Below are positions 4,175 through 9,191 of a DNA stretch of 9,191 nucleotides, one piece after another. Where the stretch lies: the NCBI GenBank assembly GCA_041736915.1, contig JBGSST010000014.1:1-9191 (forward strand). Reading direction: 5' to 3'. The stretch is from JBGSST01 sp041736915 (GTDB taxonomy: Bacteria > Bdellovibrionota > FAC87 > UBA2466). Below the pieces are notes generated by a model that did not search any database, was not told the origin of the DNA, and saw nothing but the letters and a program-made list of their open reading frames with translations. Within the stretch, counting starts at the first letter, position 1, and every line of letters begins with the position of its first letter. Made by a program: the position numbers and the translations under genes.

Positions 4175-4873
4175 TTAGTGTTCGCCGAGATACGCTTTGC
4201 GAACGACGTCGTTGGAGAGGAGCGTTTCCGACGAGTCGGTGAATACGACCTCGCCGACTTCGAGCACGTAGCCGCGTTTAGAGATCGATAGCGCCGCGCG
4301 CGCGTTCTGCTCGACCAGCATCACGGTGACGCCCGCCTGGTTGATGCGCTTTACGATGTCGAAAATCGTTTTGGTAATCTGGGGCGCCAGGCCCAGCGAC
4401 GGCTCGTCGAGCAACAAGAGACGCGGTTTCGCCAACAGCGCGCGGCTAATCGCCAGCATCTGCTGCTCGCCACCCGACAAGGTGCCAGCGTTCTGCGTGA
4501 GGCGTTCCTTGATGCGCGGGAACAGAGTAAACACTTCGTCGTAGTCCGACGGGCCGGGGTTACGAATGTAACCGCCCATCTTCAAATTCTCGTGCACGGT
4601 GAGGTTCGCAAAGATTCCGCGGCGCTCGGGCACGTGACACACGCCCAAGCGAACGATCTCGTGCGGCTTCAACTTCGAAAGATCCTGCCCGTCGAAGTGA
4701 ATACTTCCCTGCAACGCCTTAATAAGTCCCGAAATCGTACGCAGCGTGGTGGTCTTGCCCGCGCCATTGGCGCCAATGAGCGCGACGGTCTCGCCACCTT
4801 CTACCTTGAGCGACACGTTACGCAGGGCCGAGATCGGACCATAGCTGACAGAGAGATCCTTGAGCTCGAGCAT
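4175..4873 (-). CDS. livF: Branched-chain amino-acid ABC transporter ATPase LivF
   Basis: One of the two ATPases of the LivJHMGF/HAAT importer. It works on the cytoplasmic face, hydrolysing ATP to drive uptake through LivH-LivM. The 232-residue protein has Walker A GANGAGKTT (34-42), the LivF-typical VPERRGIF (81-88), the ABC signature LSGGEQQM (132-139), Walker B LLLLDEP (152-158) with D156 and E157, and VEQNA (187-191). In LivF proteins this last motif replaces the canonical H-loop histidine region, and it separates LivF from LivG. It ends with KAYLGEH; the AYLG tail is family-typical. The start overlaps the livG stop as TGATG. GTG 4876 just upstream is an alternative giving one more residue, and a G-rich ribosome site (GGGGG) could serve either. 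It is the last gene of the operon. Substrate range within branched-chain or other hydrophobic amino acids is not decidable here. Confidence 0.93.
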   Translation of the reverse strand: MLELKDLSVSYGPISALRNVSLKVEGGETVALIGANGAGKTTTLRTISGLIKALQGSIHFDGQDLSKLKPHEIVRLGVCHVPERRGIFANLTVHENLKMGGYIRNPGPSDYDEVFTLFPRIKERLTQNAGTLSGGEQQMLAISRALLAKPRLLLLDEPSLGLAPQITKTIFDIVKRINQAGVTVMLVEQNARAALSISKRGYVLEVGEVVFTDSSETLLSNDVVRKAYLGEH

Positions 4874-5658
4874 CACGGCGCGACCCCCAGGTAGGCTTCG
4901 ATCACTTTGGGATTGGCCTGAATCTCTTTCGGCGCCCCTTCGGCAATCTTCTCACCGTGATCCAGCACGGTAATGGCTTCGCAGATTCCCATGATGAGCT
5001 TCATGTCGTGGTCGATCAAAAGAATGCTCACGGGGAACTCATTGCGGATATCCGAAATCGTTTTCATCAGCGAGACCTTCTCGCCGGAGTTCATGCCAGC
5101 CGCGGGCTCGTCGAGCAGCAGCACGCTAGGGTCGGTGGCGAGTGCCCGGGCAATCTCTAAACGGCGCTGATCGCCGTAGCTCAGGTTGCGGGCTAGGTCG
5201 TCCATGCGGGCGTGCAGCCCCAGCAGGTGCACGAGCGTTTCCGCTTTCTGGCGCATCTGCCCTTCCACCTCGAAGAACTTCTTCGTGCGCAAAATCGTGT
5301 CGGCATAGCCGTAGCCCAAGCGCATATGAAAAGAGATCATCACGTTGTCCAGCACACTGAGCTGGCCCAACAAGCGAATGTTTTGAAACGTACGCGCCAC
5401 GCCCGCTTTGGCGATCTGGTACGGCGTTTTACCGAGCAACGAAACACCGTTCAACGTGAGCGAGCCGGTATCGGCGGGATAAACCCCCGTGACCAAGTTG
5501 AAGATGGTGGTCTTGCCCGCGCCGTTGGGGCCGATGAGGCCGCAGAGCTGCCCGGGTTTGATCTCGAGCGAAAAGTTGTTCACGGCCTTCAATCCGCCGA
5601 AGCTGATTCCCAGCCCTTCCGCTTTGAAGTGCCCACCTTTGTGCGTAACGGTGCTCAT
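4873..5658 (-). CDS. livG: Branched-chain amino-acid ABC transporter ATPase LivG
   Basis: The second ATPase of the importer, 261 residues, cytoplasmic and paired with LivF. It has Walker A GPNGAGKTT (43-51), Q-loop ARTFQNIRLL (88-97, Q92), the ABC signature LSYGDQRR (159-166), Walker B VLLLDEPAAGMN (179-190) with D183 and E184, and the H-loop LLIDHDMK with H217. The longer insert between the Q-loop and the signature, the AAGMN motif and the C-terminal VIEAYLG are characteristic of LivG. The first ten residues (STVTHKGGH) are an unremarkable extension. ATG 5658 overlaps the livM stop by four bases (ATGA), indicating translational coupling. All catalytic residues are present, so I expect a working ATPase. 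Confidence 0.93.
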   Translation of the reverse strand: MSTVTHKGGHFKAEGLGISFGGLKAVNNFSLEIKPGQLCGLIGPNGAGKTTIFNLVTGVYPADTGSLTLNGVSLLGKTPYQIAKAGVARTFQNIRLLGQLSVLDNVMISFHMRLGYGYADTILRTKKFFEVEGQMRQKAETLVHLLGLHARMDDLARNLSYGDQRRLEIARALATDPSVLLLDEPAAGMNSGEKVSLMKTISDIRNEFPVSILLIDHDMKLIMGICEAITVLDHGEKIAEGAPKEIQANPKVIEAYLGVAP

Positions 5659-6638
5659 GCTTCCGCCGCCACCCGTTTCTTACGGTTGAAAATCTTCTTG
5701 AACCAATCGAAGTGCCAAAGCTCGCGGTAACCCATGATGCCCATCGGACGCACCAGCATCACGACGATGAGGATCAGCGGGAAGATGACCATGCGGTACT
5801 GCTCGAACACGCGCAGCAGCTCCGGCATCAACGTGACGATGATGCCACCCAAAACCGCGCCGGTGAGGCTGCCCATGCCGCCAATCACCACCATGATCAC
5901 AACGTCTACCGAGCGGTTGAAGTTGAACGACTGCGGATCGATGAACCCTTGGTAGTGGGCGAACAACGCCCCCGCCACGCCGGCGAAAAAGGAGCTGATC
6001 ACGAAAGCCACTACCTTGTAGTGGGCCACGTTGATGCCCATCGCCTCGGCGGCCACTTCGTCTTCGCGGACAGAAAGGATGGCCCGTCCGTAGCTCGATT
6101 CACTTAGGCGCTTGAGCACGACGAGCGTGATCGCGGCGCAAAGGTAAACCCAGAAGAAGCTGGAAAAGCGCGGAATGCCGGGTAGCCCGCGGGGGCCGCC
6201 AACCGCGTCGATGTTCAAGAACACGATGCGAATGATCTCCCCAAAACCGAGAGTGACGATGGCGAGGTAGTCGCCCTTCAGCCGCAGCGAAGGCAAGCCG
6301 ACTAAGTAACCGGCCGCGGCCGCACACAAGCCACCGGACAAAATGGCCAGGCCTACGCCAAGTGGGCTCTGAAAAAACGGGCCGCCGTAAACGGTAGTCA
6401 GGATCGCGCTGATGTAAGCGCCCACTCCCATGAACCCCGCGTGGCCCAACGAGAACTGCCCCGCGCAGCCATTTACCAGGTTGAGGCTCAGCGCCAGGAT
6501 GATCGCGATACCGCAGTTGACGATGACGCGAACGATGTAAGCGTTGATATTATCTTCGAGTACCCAGCCCAAGCCCCAGATGGCCGCGGTCACCACGATG
6601 GCCACGAGAAGCTGCTTGAGAGCCGACGAAGCCCGCAT
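5655..6638 (-). CDS. livM: Branched-chain amino-acid ABC transporter permease LivM
   Basis: An inner-membrane permease of 327 residues that should form a heterodimer with LivH. It shows a leading membrane segment (about 8-26) and several later hydrophobic spans. LivM-typical blocks are ILALSLNLVNGCAGQFSLGH (47-66), GAYISAIL, GLPSLRLKGDYLAIVTLGF followed by GEIIRIVFLN (the cytoplasmic loop that docks on the ATPases), GGPRGLPGIP, GAILSVREDEVAAEAMGIN-like positions near the middle, and GGMGSLTGAVLGG. The C-terminal tail (HFDWFKKIFNRKKRVAAEA) is strongly basic and should lie in the cytoplasm. The ATG at 6638 overlaps the livH stop by one base (TGATG), and its end overlaps livG by four. Length and motif set are normal; there is no sign of truncation. 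Confidence 0.92.
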   Translation of the reverse strand: MRASSALKQLLVAIVVTAAIWGLGWVLEDNINAYIVRVIVNCGIAIILALSLNLVNGCAGQFSLGHAGFMGVGAYISAILTTVYGGPFFQSPLGVGLAILSGGLCAAAAGYLVGLPSLRLKGDYLAIVTLGFGEIIRIVFLNIDAVGGPRGLPGIPRFSSFFWVYLCAAITLVVLKRLSESSYGRAILSVREDEVAAEAMGINVAHYKVVAFVISSFFAGVAGALFAHYQGFIDPQSFNFNRSVDVVIMVVIGGMGSLTGAVLGGIIVTLMPELLRVFEQYRMVIFPLILIVVMLVRPMGIMGYRELWHFDWFKKIFNRKKRVAAEA

Positions 6639-7537
6639 CAGACCTTCTCCCGGCGAAGGGTTCCGAACAATCCAGCCGGCTTGAAGAGTAGCACCAAGAT
6701 CAAAATCGCGAAGGCGATGGCGTCACGGTAGGACGACGACACGTAAAAGACCACGAAGGACTCGGCCAGACCAATGATGATGCCGCCAATCGCGGCCCCC
6801 ATGATGTTGCCGATGCCGCCAAAGACCGCGGCCACGAAAGCCTTCAACCCAATCATCACTCCCAGCAACGGTTCAATCTTCGGGTAAGAGAGCCCGTAGA
6901 GAATGGACGCACTTCCCGCGAGGGCCGAGCCGATGATGAAGGTGAACATGATGATACGGTCGGACGGAATGCCCATGAGGCTCGCCACCTGAATGTCGTA
7001 GCTCACGGCCCGCATTGCGATGCCCATCTTCGTGTGGTGCACGATGAAGTGCAGCGCCGCCATGAGCAGCCCCGCCACCGTGATGACCAGCACCTGGATG
7101 TTGTTGATCACGATGCCTTCGGTGCCGAAGAGCGAGTAAGTGGGAATCAGCGGCGGAAACACGCGGGGATCCGAACCGAAAACCACCTGCCCGAGATTCT
7201 GCAGCAGCAGCGACACGCCGATAGCGGTAATCAGCACGTTCAGGCGCGGGGCCTTACGCAACGGACGATACGCAATGCGTTCGGTCAGCAGGGCAATGGC
7301 GGTGCAAAACAGCATCGCCCCCAAGGTCACGACTACCGCCGCGACCGGCGCGGGTAGGCTCGTGCCGAGCCACATCGCGAGGTAAACCCCCGCGAAAGCG
7401 CCGAGCATGAAGATGTCGCTATGGGCGAAGTTGATGAACTGCAGCACGCCGTAGACCATCGTGTACCCCAAAGCGACGAGCGCGTAGACGCTCCCCTGGG
7501 CAAGGCCATTCACGAGGTTTTGCAGAAATTCTTGCAA
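6638..7537 (-). CDS. livH: Branched-chain amino-acid ABC transporter permease LivH
   Basis: The partner permease, 299 residues, with multiple membrane spans. The N-terminus, LVNGLAQGSVYALVALGYTM then VYGVLQFINFAHSDIFMLGA, is the LivH hallmark; the mid region has APRLNVLITAIGVSLLLQNL and AMRAVSYDIQVASLMGI (ATPase-contact loop), and the C-terminus GGIGNIMGAAIGGIIIG and FKPAGLFG. The start codon is TTG at 7537. An in-frame TAA lies eight codons upstream, no ATG or GTG lies between, and AAGGA is seven bases before the TTG, so this start is nearly forced. It follows livJ after a 39-base gap that contains GGGC/GCCC and CCTTAAGG inverted repeats. This small structure could adjust downstream expression relative to the abundant binding protein, which is inference. 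Confidence 0.92.
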   Translation of the reverse strand: MQEFLQNLVNGLAQGSVYALVALGYTMVYGVLQFINFAHSDIFMLGAFAGVYLAMWLGTSLPAPVAAVVVTLGAMLFCTAIALLTERIAYRPLRKAPRLNVLITAIGVSLLLQNLGQVVFGSDPRVFPPLIPTYSLFGTEGIVINNIQVLVITVAGLLMAALHFIVHHTKMGIAMRAVSYDIQVASLMGIPSDRIIMFTFIIGSALAGSASILYGLSYPKIEPLLGVMIGLKAFVAAVFGGIGNIMGAAIGGIIIGLAESFVVFYVSSSYRDAIAFAILILVLLFKPAGLFGTLRREKV

Positions 7538-7576
7538 GGATCTTTCCTTAAGGAGGGCTTAGCTGCCCAGTTAACC

Positions 7577-8728
7577 TTACGGGTTGACGGTGGTCACGTA
7601 CTGAAACGTTTTGTCGGCCACCACTTTGAGCACCACGGCCGGCTTTACCGCATCGCGATCCTTGTTGATGGTGATGACACCCGTCACGCCCTGGAAGTTG
7701 GTCGTACTCGCCAGAGCATCGCGGATCGCCGCCGGAGTGGTGTCCGTAGCGCGTTTCACCGCATCCAAAGCCACCAAAGCCGCATCGTAACCCATCGCGG
7801 CCAGGCCGTTCGGAACTTCACCGTATTTCGCTTTGTACTGGGTCACGAAATTCTGCACCACGGGGCTCTTGTCCTCGTGCGAGTAGTGGTTCGAGAAGTA
7901 GCTGCCCAAGATCGAGTCGCCCGCGATCTCGGTAAGCTTTTCGCTATCCCAGCCGTCGCCGCCGAGCAGGATGGCCTTTAGGCCGAGCTCTTTCGCCTGG
8001 CGGGCAATCAGACCCACTTCGGTGTAGTAGCCGGGAACCAGCAGAACGTCGGGCTTCTTGCCCTTGATCGACGTGAGCTGCGATTTGAAATCCATGTCGC
8101 CCGACGAGTACGAAACGTCGGCCACGATCTCGCCACCGAGCTTTTTGTACTCTTCGGCGAAGAAGTTCGCCAAACCGACGCTGTAGTCGCTGCGAATGTC
8201 GCGGAAGATGGCCGCTTTTTTCAGCTTCAGGTGGTTGATCGAAAACTTCGCCATCACCGCGCCCTGAAATGGGTCGATGAAGCAAACGCGGAAGATGAAC
8301 TCGCCCAGCTGCGTCACCTTAGGGTTGGTGCTGGACGGAGAGACCATCGGAATCTTGTACTGCTGAGCGACCGCGCCGGCCGCGATGGAGCGGGAGCTGG
8401 CCACTTCGCCGAGAACCAGGTGAACCTTGTCCTGAGTGATGAGCTTGGTAACGGCGGTAACCGCTTCGTCGGCCTTACCCTGGTCGTCATACGAAATGAC
8501 GCGAACCTGTTTGCCTTTGACGCCGCCGGCTTTGTTCGCCTCTTCCACGGCCATCATTACGCCCTTGTGCGTCGCCACGCCGAAGGTGCTTTCCGCGCCC
8601 GTCATGGAACCGTACTCGCCAAAGACGATTTCGTTCGAAGAGACCGCCTGCGACGAATCGCCGGACTTCTTCGTGCAAGCCGTACCGGCGATTAGACAAA
8701 CCGCGAACAGAGCGAGAAATTTCTTCAA
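7577..8728 (-). CDS. livJ: Branched-chain amino-acid ABC transporter substrate-binding protein, probable lipoprotein
   Basis: The extracytoplasmic solute receptor of the importer, 383 residues, periplasmic-binding-protein type I fold (Peripla_BP_6, LivJ/LivK-like). Residues 1-18 are a hydrophobic signal ending AGTAC; C18 followed by TKKSGDSSQ suggests lipid anchoring, although the lipobox is imperfect. Visible family blocks are YGSMTGAESTFG (39-50), GVMMAVEEANKAGG (56-69), YDDQGK (80-85), LGEVASSRSIA (106-116), VSPSSTNP (129-136), SYSSGDMDF and GGDGWDS. The start is TTG 8728: a TAG stands in frame four codons upstream, AGGGG lies five bases before the TTG, and a later start would delete the signal peptide. 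It is the first gene of the five-gene operon. The ligand is probably a branched-chain or related neutral amino acid; sequence alone does not fix which. Confidence 0.92.
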   Translation of the reverse strand: MKKFLALFAVCLIAGTACTKKSGDSSQAVSSNEIVFGEYGSMTGAESTFGVATHKGVMMAVEEANKAGGVKGKQVRVISYDDQGKADEAVTAVTKLITQDKVHLVLGEVASSRSIAAGAVAQQYKIPMVSPSSTNPKVTQLGEFIFRVCFIDPFQGAVMAKFSINHLKLKKAAIFRDIRSDYSVGLANFFAEEYKKLGGEIVADVSYSSGDMDFKSQLTSIKGKKPDVLLVPGYYTEVGLIARQAKELGLKAILLGGDGWDSEKLTEIAGDSILGSYFSNHYSHEDKSPVVQNFVTQYKAKYGEVPNGLAAMGYDAALVALDAVKRATDTTPAAIRDALASTTNFQGVTGVITINKDRDAVKPAVVLKVVADKTFQYVTTVNP

Positions 8729-8815
8729 AGGGTACCCCTATGGTTGGTCAATTAAACGGGCCTAAATCAAGGCTCATTTTCGAGTAGCGTTGCAAGGCCG
8801 GTTTTGTCAATTGAC
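8729..8815 (-). promoter_or_regulatory. Probable liv operon promoter region
   Basis: On the minus strand a perfect TTGACA -35 (8810-8805) lies about 80 bases before livJ. No good -10 follows: TACTCG at 18 bases is poor, so either an activator is needed or the real promoter is elsewhere. The -35 lies inside a perfect 10-bp palindrome GTCAATTGAC (8806-8815) that directly abuts the upstream gene's stop. GTCAATT recurs at 8747-8753, 59 bp away. GGCCT (8759-8763) and AGGCC (8795-8799) form a 5-bp inverted repeat enclosing a smaller CTC/GAG hairpin. No intrinsic terminator for the upstream gene was found. Confidence 0.35.
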
Positions 8816-9191
8816 TTAAGGCACATAGACGTTTGATTCGCCGTAGCGCTTCTCCCATTGGGAGACGCTGTAGAGGAGGTATTTCGTGCTGCCGAGCACG
8901 TTGGCGATTTCATTTTCTGACAGGGTGATACCGGCATCCTTGGCGAGCTTTACCAGGGTCGCTTCATCGAGCTTCTCCAGCTTGTCCACTACACGGCGTG
9001 AAGCGACGCCGGGGACGGGGCCAAACTTGCCGAAACGGCGAGTGGGGTCGATGAGCATCCCCGTGGTGACCCACTGCATGCCGCGATTGAACCCCTGCCA
9101 GAAGTAGTAAGGTCGCGACAGATCGAAGTCGATGGCTACGGGAGTGCCGCCGGCCATCACCAGATTCCCCGGGGCCTCGCGATCCCCGTTG
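8816..9191 (-). CDS. C-terminal part of a protein with a kinase-like GDRxxxxN/IDFD motif (partial)
   Basis: The frame is open to the right edge, so the start is outside the window; about 125 C-terminal residues are visible and end SNVYVP before TAA. The first visible residues TGDREAPGNLVMAG, followed after a few residues by VAIDFDLSRP, resemble the catalytic loop (D..xxxxN) and metal-binding D-F-D/G of atypical kinases of the PI3K/HipA/aminoglycoside-kinase superfamily. After this come FWQGFNRGMQW, a GKFGPVPGV turn, and a helical tail with LEKLDEATLVKLAKDAGITL and YSVSQWEKRYGE. A short internal start (GTG 9160) would cut this motif off and is unlikely to be real. A kinase or phosphotransferase fold is a tentative guess from one motif pair. 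It is probably a separate unit from the liv operon, 87 bases downstream. Confidence 0.55.
   Translation of the reverse strand, partial: NGDREAPGNLVMAGGTPVAIDFDLSRPYYFWQGFNRGMQWVTTGMLIDPTRRFGKFGPVPGVASRRVVDKLEKLDEATLVKLAKDAGITLSENEIANVLGSTKYLLYSVSQWEKRYGESNVYVP

Noticed and set aside
5712..6107. Histidine/aspartate-rich plus-strand reading frame opposite livM
   Set aside because: His/Asp richness is what a membrane-protein gene gives when read antisense; livM is unambiguous.
1..9191. CRISPR array, insertion sequence, integrase, transposase or defence operon
   Set aside because: No regularly spaced repeats, transposase or integrase motifs, or recognisable defence genes were seen on either strand.

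Overview
The window looks like a chromosomal segment of a Bdellovibrionota-type bacterium (Bdellovibrio and relatives). GC is moderately high by eye, genes are tightly packed, and there are several small secreted proteins of unknown function. The strongest taxonomic hint is a transcription factor of the TIGR02147/DUF4423 family at 2049-2849, a family especially common in Bdellovibrionota and Fibrobacteres. The assignment is inference from gene content only.

Left end (1-1397). A divergent promoter region separates the start of a membrane protein with a PAP2/AUR1-like N-terminus (minus strand, running off the window) from two plus-strand genes: an FMN nitroreductase-family oxidoreductase and a 151-residue protein with a four-cysteine zinc-ribbon-like part and a C-terminal CarD/Tudor-like part. 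After them, 1398-1641 has no convincing gene. It can form several helices on the plus strand and ends in a strong terminator, so it may encode a structured non-coding RNA or a long structured 3' UTR.

Middle (1642-4064), all minus strand. This is a block of small exported proteins and one regulator: the TIGR02147 regulator translationally coupled to a secreted 136-residue protein, then a secreted formylglycine-generating-enzyme/lectin-like protein, then a 93-residue secreted cysteine-rich protein made of two twin-CX3C units. The gaps upstream of the three transcription units hold four copies of a short imperfect dyad (GGACG, 2-4 bases, TGTCCAC). In two of them it sits exactly four bases before a TTG-type -35-like sequence. 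This suggests, without proving, shared control of the block.

Right part (4175-8728), minus strand. This is a complete canonical branched-chain amino-acid (HAAT family) ABC importer operon in the order livJ-livH-livM-livG-livF: lipoprotein-type binding protein, two permeases and two ATPases, with 1-4 base overlaps from livH onward. livJ and livH both start with TTG. Upstream, running off the right edge, is the C-terminal part of a protein with a kinase-like GDRxxxxN...IDFD motif pair.

The importer is ordinary. The less ordinary material is the structured plus-strand RNA candidate, the duplicated twin-CX3C secreted protein and the repeated dyad in the secreted-protein block.
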